Positions 7,250-16,440 of a DNA stretch of 64,000 nt are shown piece after piece; the first letter of the stretch is position 1, and each line of letters begins with the position of its first letter. This DNA is from RPQJ01 sp963744735 (GTDB lineage: Bacteria; Pseudomonadota; Gammaproteobacteria; Steroidobacterales; Steroidobacteraceae), in contig CAVUVH010000009.1 of assembly GCA_963744735.1 (NCBI GenBank), positions 1 to 64,000 on the forward strand, written 5' to 3'. Below the pieces are notes generated by a model, which did not search any database, had not been told where the DNA came from, and saw nothing but the letters and a program-made list of their open reading frames with translations. The position numbers were made by a program, and so were the translations under genes.

Positions 7250-9388
7250 TCATTGCCAGCGCCATTGCAGTGTGATGCCGGCGAGACGACCGTCGCCCCG
7301 CTGCACATAGAGTCGGTCCGCGAAGTCCGGCGGCTCGAGCCCGAAATAGAATCCGCGCACCGCGTAGTCTTCGTCGGTGGCGTTGCGCAGCCACGCCTGC
7401 ACCGACCACGGTCCCTGCGCATAGCCTGCGCGCAGGTTCAGGGTCGCATAGGCTTCCGACCGCTGGTCGTGGCTGGCGTCGAAGTAGAACGCGGCAACGC
7501 CGGCCAGGTCGGCGCGCGCCATCCAGCCGGCTTCCCCGCCCCACTGCGCGGAGACCGAGTACTGGTACTCCGGCGCATGCGCCTGCGCGCGCCCGTCGAG
7601 GTTGCGGTCGCCGTACACGTAGCCAACGTACTCGGTGTGCAGCAGGCCGAGCGTGGCGCCGAGCGCGAGACGGTCGAGCGGTTGCCATTGCACCGCGGCC
7701 TCGAGCCCGTAGTTTCGCCCGCGCGCGGCATTGTCGGTGTAGAACACGTACGACAACGGATCGCCTGGAACCTGCTGGAACGAGGTGGCCACCTGCTGGT
7801 CTTCGCGCCACATGTGGAACACCGCGAGCTCGCCCTGCACGCGCGACGACTCGCCGGCGAAGCGCATGCCTGCTTCCGCATTCCACAGGAATTCCGGCGC
7901 GAACTGGCGCCGGTCCGCGGGCACCGACTGGCCGATGTTGAATCCGCCGGCCTTGTAGCCCCGTGCGAGCGTCACGTACCACTGGCTGCGCGCCGCGGCC
8001 AGCGGACCCTGCAGCGAGAGCTGCCCGCCGACCATCGAGTCACGCGGGTCGAAGCGGGCACCGTCCGAGTCGCTGTAATCAGCCGTGCGCGTCTCGGCAC
8101 GCAGTCCCGCCGTCAACGACGACTCGCCGGCAAGCGCCCACTCGGCTTCCCCGTACGCCGCGACGCTCGTGGCCGAGTAGGCGGTCTGCAGCACGGGACG
8201 CAGCAGTTCGCCGGCAAACTCGTCGCGCTGCGAAGAGTCTTCCTCCAGCCGCAGCGCGTACAGGCCGGCCACCCAGTTCAGGGCCGTGCCGCTGGCACCG
8301 GCCACGCGCAGGTCCTGGCTCAGGGTCGAGCGCTGGCGGTCGTAGCGCGAGAAATAGTCGTAGGGCGCGAACTCGCCCCAGTACGGATCATTGCCCCAGT
8401 CGCCGTCGAAGCTGTAGACGCTGTCGGACTGCGCGTACGCAGAGATGCCCTGCAGCGAGAGGTCGCCCAGCGTTCCGCGCAGGTTGGCCGACACGCCGCT
8501 CGTGCGCTGGGCATCGCGACCGGGGCGGTCGCTGCGGGTGCGCCGCGAGTTGTCGGGGGCGAATGCGTCGAAGCCGTTGTCCAGGTCGACGTACAGCGCG
8601 GCCAGGTCCGCGCGCCAGCCGGCACCCAGCTCCCAGCGCAGCTTGCCGCGCAGCGTGGCCTCGTCGCGGCCATTGGTGTCGTCGCGCCCCAGGTAGACGT
8701 TGCGCTGGAAGCCGTCGCTGGAGAACTGCTGTGCGGCCAGTCGCCAGGCGGAGCCGTCGCCGCCGAGCGGCCCGCCGGTCGCGAGTCCGGCCGACCAGGT
8801 GGCGTGGTCCGCGCCGCTGGCTTCCAGCAACGTATCGGTGTCGGGCGTCGCGTCACGGGTCTTGATCTTCACCAGCCCCGCCAGCGCGTTTGCGCCGAAG
8901 CGGGTGCCCTGCGGGCCGCGCAGGACTTCGACCTGCTCGGTGTCGAACAGCGTGGCCGGCATGCCGACGCCGCTCAGGTCGATGTCGTCGATCAGGAATC
9001 CGACCGAAGGATTCGGCGCGCCCTGGTACTGCTCCAGCTCGCCGATGCCGCGCAGCTGGAAGAACCGCGGGCGCGAGGTGCCGCCCGACCAGTTCAGGTT
9101 CGGCACCAGGCTGAGCACATCCGCAAAATGCTGCAGCCCGGCGGCTGCGAGCGTGTCGTCCGCCAGCACCGTCACGCTCGCCGGGAGCAGCAGCAGCGGC
9201 CGCTCGCGCAGCGACGCCGTCACGACGATCTCCTCCAGCGGCGGCGCAGGCCCGTCGCGCCCCGGGTCCGCGGCATCGACGGCGCCGGGCATGACCAGTG
9301 ACAGCAGCACGGCAGCGCTTGCCAGCCGTGCGAACGCACGCTGCCAGGCCAATGAATACGAATAAATCGGGTGCGATCCAAGGCGCAT
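7250..9388 (-). CDS. TonB-dependent receptor, probable thiamine receptor
   Basis: A 712-residue outer-membrane receptor. A signal peptide covers roughly residues 1-40 (cleavage near VDAAD). A TonB-box/plug region follows with EEIVVTASLRERP, the plug motif QVEVLRGPQGTRFGANALAG, and a 22-strand-type barrel that closes with an aromatic terminal strand (TLQWRWQ). The ATG at 9388 lies directly at the 3' edge of a TPP riboswitch, so receptor synthesis should be shut off when thiamine pyrophosphate is plentiful. That places it as the uptake receptor for thiamine or a thiamine precursor at the outer membrane. The receptor family is certain. The ligand is inferred from the riboswitch and operon. Confidence 0.9.
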   Translation of the reverse strand: MRLGSHPIYSYSLAWQRAFARLASAAVLLSLVMPGAVDAADPGRDGPAPPLEEIVVTASLRERPLLLLPASVTVLADDTLAAAGLQHFADVLSLVPNLNWSGGTSRPRFFQLRGIGELEQYQGAPNPSVGFLIDDIDLSGVGMPATLFDTEQVEVLRGPQGTRFGANALAGLVKIKTRDATPDTDTLLEASGADHATWSAGLATGGPLGGDGSAWRLAAQQFSSDGFQRNVYLGRDDTNGRDEATLRGKLRWELGAGWRADLAALYVDLDNGFDAFAPDNSRRTRSDRPGRDAQRTSGVSANLRGTLGDLSLQGISAYAQSDSVYSFDGDWGNDPYWGEFAPYDYFSRYDRQRSTLSQDLRVAGASGTALNWVAGLYALRLEEDSSQRDEFAGELLRPVLQTAYSATSVAAYGEAEWALAGESSLTAGLRAETRTADYSDSDGARFDPRDSMVGGQLSLQGPLAAARSQWYVTLARGYKAGGFNIGQSVPADRRQFAPEFLWNAEAGMRFAGESSRVQGELAVFHMWREDQQVATSFQQVPGDPLSYVFYTDNAARGRNYGLEAAVQWQPLDRLALGATLGLLHTEYVGYVYGDRNLDGRAQAHAPEYQYSVSAQWGGEAGWMARADLAGVAAFYFDASHDQRSEAYATLNLRAGYAQGPWSVQAWLRNATDEDYAVRGFYFGLEPPDFADRLYVQRGDGRLAGITLQWRWQ

Positions 9389-9505
9389 ACCTGCTCCCTA
9401 CGCCGGTATTAGCCGGATCAGGTTCAACGGGTTCGCCGATGAGCGGGCGGCGCAATCCGCGCCCGCGGTCGACATCTCAGGCCCTTTCAGGCCACCCCAA
9501 GGTGC
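9389..9505 (-). promoter_or_regulatory. TPP riboswitch (thi-box)
   Basis: Read on the minus strand, the conserved thi-box elements appear in order. They are GGGGTGGCC, then CTGAGATG, then a variable GC-rich helix, then TTGAACCTGATCCGG, TAATACCGGCGTAGGGA and the start codon. The closing P1 helix can be formed by ACCT (5' side, 9500-9503) and AGGT (9389-9392), which abuts the ATG at 9388. GGGAG, the only Shine-Dalgarno-like sequence for the receptor gene, lies inside the aptamer's 3' arm. Ligand binding should therefore hide the ribosome site directly. Family knowledge: this RNA binds thiamine pyrophosphate and represses thiamine synthesis and uptake genes. Confidence 0.96.
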
Positions 9506-9510
9506 CGCAA

Positions 9511-9516
9511 AGTATA
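9511..9516 (-). promoter_or_regulatory. probable -10 element of the riboswitch transcript
   Basis: TATACT on the minus strand lies just upstream of the riboswitch aptamer, leaving only a few bases of leader before it. The upstream 25 bases are very GC-rich. TTAACG at about 9537-9542 is a poor -35 candidate with 20-base spacing. Confidence 0.5.
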
Positions 9517-9612
9517 GCGAAGGCCGCCCCCGCCGCCGTTAAATTGTTGACGGAGCGCAGCGGCTGAGGACTAATGCGCATCCTCGCCCGGTCCAGGAGA
9601 CCCCGCCCCACC

Positions 9613-10522
9613 ATGTCCCAGCGCAAATGCCGCCTGTTTCATGTCGACGCCTTCACGCGCGAACGCTTCTGCGGCAATCCTGCCGCCGTCGTCCTCGACG
9701 CGGACGTGCTCGACGAGCAGGAGATGCGTCGCATCGCGCGTGAACTCGCGGGCACCGAAGTCGCCTTCGTGCTCGGTTCCGACTCGCCCGACTACGATGT
9801 CGAACTGCGATTCTTCTCGCCGCGCCGCGAGGTCGGTTTCGTCGGCCACGCCACCGTTGCCGCGCACTACGTGCGGGCCATCGCCGACGGCGTGCCGCGC
9901 GGCAAGGTGCGGCAGAAGTCGCCCGCCGGCATCGTCGAGGTCGAGATCACCGGCAAGGCGCCGGACCTGCGGGTCACGATCGACCAGACACCGGCGACCT
10001 TCGGGCCGATCGTGCCGGAGGAGCGCATCGCACCGGTGCTCGATGCGCTCGGCATCAGCTCGGCCAGCCTGCACCCCGCCTGCCCGGTGCAGGTCATGAG
10101 CAAGGCCAACTCGCGCCTGCTGATCGGACTGCAGTCGCCGGACACCCTCGACTCGCTGCAGCCGAAGATGGACCAGCTGATCCACCTCACGCCGCACGTC
10201 GGCGCCGACGGCTTCTTCGTGTTCGCGATCAAGCCCGGCACCGGGCCCGATGACCACCGAATCACGCATGTTCTGCCCGGTGATCGGCGTACCGGAGGAT
10301 CCGGTCAGCGGCAACGCGCACGGCATGCTCGGCGTGTACCTGCTGCACCAGGGGCTGCTGACTGCGGAAAACGGCAACGCCTCGTTCGTCGGCCTGCAGG
10401 GACGGTTTGTCGATCGCCCGGGCAGGGTCGAGGTCACCGTTGCGGCCAGCGGCAAGCGCGCCTCGGGCGTGCGCGTCACGGGCGATGCGGTCATCGTGTA
10501 CGAGGCAGCCCTGCCGCTCTGA
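9613..10522 (+). CDS. PhzF family isomerase/epimerase, frame-interrupted
   Basis: A protein of the PhzF (diaminopimelate-epimerase-like) fold, whose members isomerise small hydrophobic or amino-acid-like substrates. GNPAAVV is at residues 21-27, the conserved Glu49 is in GTEVAFV, and RFFSPRREVGFVGHATV follows. The C-terminal half holds the diagnostic PEDPVSGNAHG. The frame changes near 10251-10258, where one extra C in GACCACCGAA moves reading away from TESRMFCPV. Removing it joins the halves into a full-length protein. The start at 9613 (MSQRKCRLFHVDAF) fits the family. No pathway partner is adjacent. The 3' end overlaps the convergent ABC gene by 32 bases. Confidence 0.85.
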
Positions 10523-11960
10523 CCGGCGCGCGTCCGCGGCGCATCTGCAGGGTATTGTCGACGCAGGCCGGCACGTCGACCGCGTGGTGCGTCGCCAGCA
10601 CCACGGTCGCCCCGGCGGCCACGGCCGCCGCGAGCCGACGCTGCAGGAGTTCACGCGCCGCGGCATCCAGGCCATCGAACGGCTCGTCCAGCAGGTACAG
10701 CCGCCGCGCACGGATGAATGCCCGTGCCGCCAGCGCCAGCCGCAGCTGGCCGTACGAGATCTCGCGCGCACGCCGCGACGCCATGGCACCGAGGCCCCAG
10801 GCCCGCAGTTGCCGTCGCACACGCTGTCGCTCGCGCGGGGTGGGCTCATGCTCGAGGCCGATGCTGGAGTGCAGGCCCGAGGCGACGATCTGCTCGACGC
10901 TGCAGCCAGTCGCGGCATAACGCGCCTGCAGTTCCGGCGAGACGAGTCCGACCCGCGCTTTCCACTCATCGGCGGCGCTCCAGCGGCGCACCAGTCGCCC
11001 GCCGAGCGCGGGCCACAGGTCACCGTACAGCAGCGCGATCAGCGTGGACTTGCCGGCGCCGTTGGCGCCGCGGATCCACCAGTGCTCGCCCGCGCGCAGG
11101 TCCCAGTCGAAGCGGCCGATGACGGCCCGTTCTTCCCGATACACCGCCGCATTGCGCAGGCTGAGCAGGCAGTCACGCGCATCGCGCCTGGCCGCAGGCC
11201 GCGGCTTTGCACCTGCCCTGGCGACCACGGCAGTTCCTGCGCCGCGCTCCACCGGCGTCACTTCGAGATGGCCAGCGGCGATGCTCGCGACGTGGGTCAC
11301 GCCTGCAGGGCGGTCTTCCGGCCGATGACTGCTCAGGATCCACGCGGTGCGGGGCGATGCAACGCGCCGCAGCGCGCGCAGGAACGCCCGGCGGCCGGCG
11401 GCATCGAGCCCGTTCAGCACCTCGTCGAGCAACAGCACGTCAGGCCTGCGCACGACCGCGCGCGCGAGCAGCACGCGTCGCCGCTGCCCGTACGACAGGG
11501 TCAGGAATCGTCGCGCGGCCAGTCCTTCGAGTCCGACGGCACGCAGGGCAGAGCGGACGCGACGGCGCTGCGACGGTGTTGCGCGCTGCAGCGGCAGGTC
11601 GGAGTCGTCGAAGCCCGTCAGCACCACCTGGCTCACGTCCAGCGTCGACTGGTAACGCTCGTAGCGATCCTGCCGCTCGGGCCCGAGATAGGCGATGCGG
11701 CTGGCGGCCAGCAGCGGCTGGTCGAGCGTCTCGCCGCCCTGCAGCCGATAGCGCCGCTGCTCGCGACCGGTGGGGGTCGGCCAGACGTCGCCCCGCAGCA
11801 GCTTCAGCAGGACGGTCTTGCCCGCTCCGTTCGGCCCCTGCAGCCACCAGCGCTCGCCTGCCTTGAGCTCGAGGTCGACGTCGCGCAGCACCCAGCGCCG
11901 CCCCAGCCGCACGCTCGCGGCGCGCAGTTCGATGCTGTCCAGCCGCAGGCGCGCCACCAC
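10491..11960 (-). CDS. ABC transporter ATPase with two nucleotide-binding domains, ModF-like
   Basis: A 489-residue protein with two complete ABC ATPase domains and no membrane segment. Domain 1 has Walker A GPNGAGKTVLLKLL, signature LSYGQRRRVLLARA and Walker B VLLLDEVLNGLD. Domain 2 has GANGAGKSTLIALL, ISYGQLRLALAARA and LYLLDEPFDGLD. The duplicated arrangement and the LSYGQ/ISYGQ signatures resemble ModF (formerly PhrA), a protein of uncertain function encoded near molybdate transporters in Escherichia coli. The start is one of two tandem GTG codons at 11955-11960, right after the upstream TGA. It could be a transporter subunit or a soluble ABC-F-like protein. No permease lies nearby. Confidence 0.85.
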   Translation of the reverse strand: MVARLRLDSIELRAASVRLGRRWVLRDVDLELKAGERWWLQGPNGAGKTVLLKLLRGDVWPTPTGREQRRYRLQGGETLDQPLLAASRIAYLGPERQDRYERYQSTLDVSQVVLTGFDDSDLPLQRATPSQRRRVRSALRAVGLEGLAARRFLTLSYGQRRRVLLARAVVRRPDVLLLDEVLNGLDAAGRRAFLRALRRVASPRTAWILSSHRPEDRPAGVTHVASIAAGHLEVTPVERGAGTAVVARAGAKPRPAARRDARDCLLSLRNAAVYREERAVIGRFDWDLRAGEHWWIRGANGAGKSTLIALLYGDLWPALGGRLVRRWSAADEWKARVGLVSPELQARYAATGCSVEQIVASGLHSSIGLEHEPTPRERQRVRRQLRAWGLGAMASRRAREISYGQLRLALAARAFIRARRLYLLDEPFDGLDAAARELLQRRLAAAVAAGATVVLATHHAVDVPACVDNTLQMRRGRAPVRAAGLPRTR

Positions 11961-11962
11961 GC

Positions 11963-12781
11963 TCAGGCGGCGAGCCAGGCCCAGCGCTCGCCGTCCCGCA
12001 CGACACGCTTCTCCTCGAGCAGCTTCTGCAGGTGCGCGAGCAGCGACTCGCGTGCCAGCGGATGCAGCATGACCGGCGTATCGGCATAGACGACCGGCAG
12101 CAGCGAGTCGAGCGTCGCCGGAACGCCGATCTGCACCAGCGCGTCGACGACCTTGCCCTCGCGCCGCGAGCGATGCGCGATCACGCGATCGATCTCGCCC
12201 GGTGGATCGGCGATCACCGCGCCATGACCGGGCAGCAGCGCCGCCAGTGCCAGCGCGCGCAATCGCCGCAGGGATTCGAGGTACAGCCGCATCGACCCGT
12301 CGGGCGGCAGGATCACGACGGTGGAACCGTGCATCAGGTGATCGCCGGTGAGCAGCCAGCCCTCGGGCTCGAGCAGCAGGCACACATGGTTCGAGGCATG
12401 CCCGGGCGTGTGCAGTACCCGCACCGTCACGCCCGGCGCCTCGATCAACGCGCCGTCGGCCAGCGTCTCGTCCGGCCAGTAGGAACCGTCCTGGTGCCCG
12501 TCGCGGGGCGCGGGTCGTCCGCGCACCACGGCCTGCGTCAGCGCCTTGAGCGCGGCGGCGCCCGGGGAGTGATCGGGATGCGAATGCGTGCACAGCACCG
12601 CACTGATCCGGGCATTGGTCACCGCCAGGATGCGATCGATGTGCGTCGTGTCGTCCGGACCCGGATCGACGACGAGGAAGCCCGGGCCGCTGCCGAGCAC
12701 GTAGGTATTGGTGCCGGGGCCGGTCAGCGGGCTGGGGTTCGGCGCCACCAGCCGCACGACGTTCGGTGCCAGCCGTCGCAC
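11963..12781 (-). CDS. MBL-fold metallo-hydrolase, LACTB2-like
   Basis: A 272-residue metallo-beta-lactamase-fold hydrolase. The zinc motif THSHPDHSPG is at 65-74 (His66, His68, Asp70, His71). The second metal ligand segment is HTPGHASNHVCLLLE, and LTGDHLMHGSTVVI and LPGHG follow. The C-terminal winged-helix-like segment (about 210-270) matches the LACTB2/GloB-like group, which acts as ribonucleases or thioesterases. The start is GTG at 12781 in MRRLAPNVVRLVAPNPSP. It lies between an amidohydrolase and a double-ABC ATPase in a compact minus-strand operon. The substrate is unknown. Confidence 0.9.
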   Translation of the reverse strand: MRRLAPNVVRLVAPNPSPLTGPGTNTYVLGSGPGFLVVDPGPDDTTHIDRILAVTNARISAVLCTHSHPDHSPGAAALKALTQAVVRGRPAPRDGHQDGSYWPDETLADGALIEAPGVTVRVLHTPGHASNHVCLLLEPEGWLLTGDHLMHGSTVVILPPDGSMRLYLESLRRLRALALAALLPGHGAVIADPPGEIDRVIAHRSRREGKVVDALVQIGVPATLDSLLPVVYADTPVMLHPLARESLLAHLQKLLEEKRVVRDGERWAWLAA

Positions 12782-12838
12782 GCTGCCCGTTTCGGCCGGC
12801 GCGTGCGGGTCGCAGGCGGAGTCGACGGCGACCTGGCA

Positions 12839-14211
12839 TCAGGGCGACGGCAACTTGAACGCGAGCCCGCCCTTGATCACGACGGCGACGTCCTGCAGGC
12901 GCGTGATGTCGGCCAGCGGATCGCCCTTGACCGCGATCAGGTCGGCCAGGCGCCCGGCCTGCAGGCTGCCGACGCGGTCGTCCCAGCCCATGCGCCTGCG
13001 CGGCGACCGAAGTGGCCGACTGGATCGCCTCCATCGGCGTCATGCCACGCTGCACCATGATCGGAAACTGGCGCGCGTTCAGCCCGTGGGGGAATACCGC
13101 CGCGTCGGTCGCAAAGACGATGTCGACGCCGGCGCGATGCGCGCGGGTGAAGCCCTGCCGCTGGGCTTCCGTCGTCTCGACGTTCTTGCGCAGGAATTCC
13201 TCGGGCCATTTCTCCTCACGGCCGACGGTATCGATGTAGTCGCCGTTGTAGACGTCCATGGCCAGCGCCACACCACGCTGCTTCGCGAGCTCGATGGCTT
13301 CGTCGTCGATCAGCGAGGCATGCTCGATGGTGTCGGCGCCGGCCAGGATCGCGTCCTTGATCGACTGCGCGCCGTGGGCATGGGCGGCGACTTTCAAGCC
13401 GTGCGCGTGGGCAACGTCGACCACGGCCTTGATCTCCTCCGGCTGCATCTCGCGCTCGCCGGGGACGCCGCCGAATGCCAGCACCGCACCCGAGGCGATG
13501 ATCTTCAGCACATCCGCACCGCCGGCGACCGCCAGTTCGGCCTTCTGCCGGAACTGCTCCGGGCCGCGCGCCACGCCCATGCGCACCGTCGCAGGAATCG
13601 ACGACTCCGGGTGGCCAGGGATGACCAGGTCGCCGCCACCCGCCGGGATCGTCAGGTAGAAGCCCGCCACCTGCATGCGCGGCCCGATCGTGCTGCCCTG
13701 GTTGATGGCGTCGCGCAGGTCGCGGTCGACCCAGGCAATGTAAGTACCCACGTCGCGCACGCTGGTGAATCCGGCCAGCAGCGTGTCGCGCGCGCTCGCA
13801 CGGGCGATCGCGCCCTGCTCGGCCGGGGTGCGGCGGTAATACACGCTGAGATCGGCGGTCTCGTGCGAGCCGTCGGTCAGGTGCGTGTGCATGTCGATCA
13901 GCCCGGGCAGGCAGGTATAGCCGGACAGGTCGAGCAGCGGCAGGTCGGCCGGAGCCGGCGCCGCGGACTGCACCGACTGCGATCCGGCCGTCGCGGACGA
14001 CCAGCAGGCATCCTGCCGCACGGCCGGGCTGACGCCGTCGATCAGCCGCCCGCAGCGGATCGCGAGCGATCCGGAATCGGGCTGGAACGGGAGCGGTACT
14101 GACGGCCACTCCGGGCGTTGCCGCAACGGCCGGCAGCGGGCCGGGCAGCAGCCACATCGCAGCCACGACGGCCGAGCGCAACTGCACCGCTGCGGAGCCC
14201 GGGCAGGGCAT
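12839..14211 (-). CDS. secreted amidohydrolase (imidazolonepropionase-like), frame-interrupted
   Basis: A metal-dependent amidohydrolase of the group often annotated as Xaa-Pro dipeptidase/imidazolonepropionase-like. The ATG at 14211 opens a signal peptide (SAVVAAMWLLPGPLPAVAA), pointing to the periplasm. The metal motif DMHTHL lies near 13890, KIIASGAVL near 13500, AAHAHG near 13380 and FATDAAVFPHG near 13100. The reading frame switches at about 14100, 13990, 13960 and 13000. Between these points the family sequence is continuous, ending VVIKGGLAFKLPSP before the TGA at 12839. I infer several base errors. Otherwise it would be a pseudogene. It heads the operon with the MBL hydrolase. Confidence 0.8.
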
Positions 14212-14364
14212 TGACGCGACATCCCAGTGCAGTCAATCGTCGGCCGGGCATCGTTTCGTCGTCTCCGTGCAACAAGTGGGCGCGAGCCGCCACAAGTCGT
14301 TTGACATTGGTTGCGCGGCAGTCTTTCATTCGTCCGCTGTGGTGTCAAAACACGCGAAACCTGC

Positions 14365-16387
14365 ATGACCGGCGGACCGGAACCGGTCGGGACCCTGGAC
14401 GTGGCGCTGGCGCACGCCGAGCAGCTGCTCGCGTCCGCGCCACGACTCGCCGCCGAGCAGGCGCGCGAGATCCTGGGAGCGGTGCCCGACCACCCGGCGG
14501 CGACACTGCTGCTGGGCATGGCGCACCGGCGCTCGGGGGATCCGGCCAGGGCGCTCGAGGTCCTGCGGCCGCTCGTGGCCGCCCAGCCCCGCTCCGGTGC
14601 CGCGCATCGCGAACTGGGGCTTGCGCTCGGTGACGCCGGCCATGGCGAGGAAGCCGTGGCCGTGCTGCGCAAGGCCGTCAGCCTGCAGCCCACGATGGCC
14701 GATGCCTGGCGGGCGCTGGGCGATCACCTCTTCGCCATGGGCGATACCGCGGGTGCGGACCAGGCGTATGCCCAGCACATCCGCAACTCCACGCACGATC
14801 CGCGCCTGCTGGAACCGGCGCTCGCGCTGGCCGAAGGCCGCATCGCCGTGGCCGAGCCGCTGCTGCGCAATCACCTGAAGCAGTTTCCGACCGACGTGGC
14901 GGCGATCCGCATGCTGGCCGAGATCGCCTCCCGCATCGGCCGCTACGGCGACGCCGAGAACCTGCTCACGCGCTGCCTCGAACTGGCGCCAGGCTTCAAG
15001 GCGGCGCGGCACAATTTTGCCGTCATCCTGCACCGGAACAACAAGCCGGTGGAATCGCTCGCGCAGGTCGACCAGCTGCTCGCGGCCGAACCGCGCAGCC
15101 CGAGCTTCCGCAACCTGCGGGCCGTGGTGCTCGCGCGCATCGGCGATTACGACGGGGCGATCCGCATCTACGAGGAACTGCTGCGGGAGTATCCGCAGCA
15201 GGCCCGGATCTGGCTCAGCCAGGGCCACGCGCTGAAGACGGCGGGACGCCAGCAGGAATCGATCACGGCCTATCGCCGCGCCATCGAGCTCGAGCCGGGC
15301 CTCGGCGAGGCGTACTGGAGCCTGGCCAACCTGAAGACCTTCCGCTTCAGCGAGGCCGACGTCGCCGCGATGGAGCGCCAGCTCGAGCGCGCGGAGATCT
15401 CGCACGGAAGATCGCCTGCAGTTCCACTTCGCGCTCGGCAAGGCGGCGGAGGACGCGCTGCAGTACGAGCGCTCGTTCGTGCATTACGCCGCCGGCAACC
15501 GGCTGCGCAAGAAGGCCGTGCCGTACGACGCCGGGTTGATTCACCAGCAGGTGGCCAGTTCGCGCGCGCTGTTCACGCCGGAGTTCCTGGCGGCGCGCCG
15601 CGGCAGCGGCTGCCGCGCGCCCGACCCGATCTTCGTGGTCGGCCTGCCGCGGTCGGGGTCGACGCTGGTCGAGCAGATCCTGTCGAGCCACTCGCAGATC
15701 GAAGGCACGATGGAACTGCCCGACGTGGTCGGCATCGTCAAGGAACTGAGCGGCCGCACGCGCCGCTCGGAAGTCTCGCGCTACCCGGAGATCCTCGCCG
15801 CGATGTCGGCCGACGAGCTGCGCGAGCTCGGCGAGCGCTACCTGCGCCAGACGCGCATCCAGCGCCGGACCGATGCGCCCTACTTCATCGACAAGCTGCC
15901 GAACAACTGGGCGCACACCGGGCTGATCCACCTGATGCTGCCCGAGGCAAAGATCATCGATGCGCGCCGGCACCCCCTGAGCTGCTGCTTTTCCAATTTC
16001 AAGCAGCATTTTGCCCGCGGCCAGAACTTCTCGTACTCGCTCGACGACCTCGGCCGCTATTACCTGGACTACGTGACCCTGATGGCGCACTTCGACGCCG
16101 TGCTGCCCGGCCGGGTGCACCGCGTGATCTACGAGCGCATGGTCGACGACACCGAGGCCGAGGTGCGCCGGCTGCTCGACTACTGCGGCCTGCCGTTCGA
16201 GGACGCCTGCCTGCGCTTCTACGAGAACGACCGGGCCGTGCGCACCGCCAGCTCCGAGCAGGTGCGCCAGCCGATTTTCCGCGACGCCGTGGAACACTGG
16301 CGTCATTACCAACCGTGGCTGGGACCGCTGCAGGATGCGCTGGGTCCGGCGCTCGACGCTTACCCGTCGGCGCCGCCACTCACCTGA
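14365..16387 (+). CDS. TPR-repeat sulfotransferase, frame-interrupted
   Basis: A two-part cytoplasmic protein. The first ~340 residues are tandem TPR helices (for example HRELGLALGDAGHGEEAVAV and GDYDGAIRIYEELLREYPQQ). The second part is a PAPS-dependent sulfotransferase with the 5'-phosphosulfate loop VGLPRSGSTLVEQIL (near 15640), KLPNNWAHTGLI and RRHPLSCCFSNF. The frame changes near 15401-15408 (ATCTCGCACGGAAGAT). One fewer base gives AEDRLQFHFALGKAAEDALQ and continuity. The ATG at 14365 is the best start after a divergent promoter gap. It is followed 53 bases later by a TonB receptor. This pairing recurs in sphingomonads and related bacteria, but the sulfated acceptor is unknown. Confidence 0.87.
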
Positions 16388-16440
16388 ACCATTACACGCA
16401 CCACCCTGTGGCGCATTCACCGAGGGAGATCGATCCTGAA

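Noticed and set aside
10491..14693. A 1400-codon minus-strand open frame
   Set aside because: It joins the out-of-frame side of the amidohydrolase, an antisense-like reading of the MBL gene and the true ABC ATPase. The three real genes are recognised separately.
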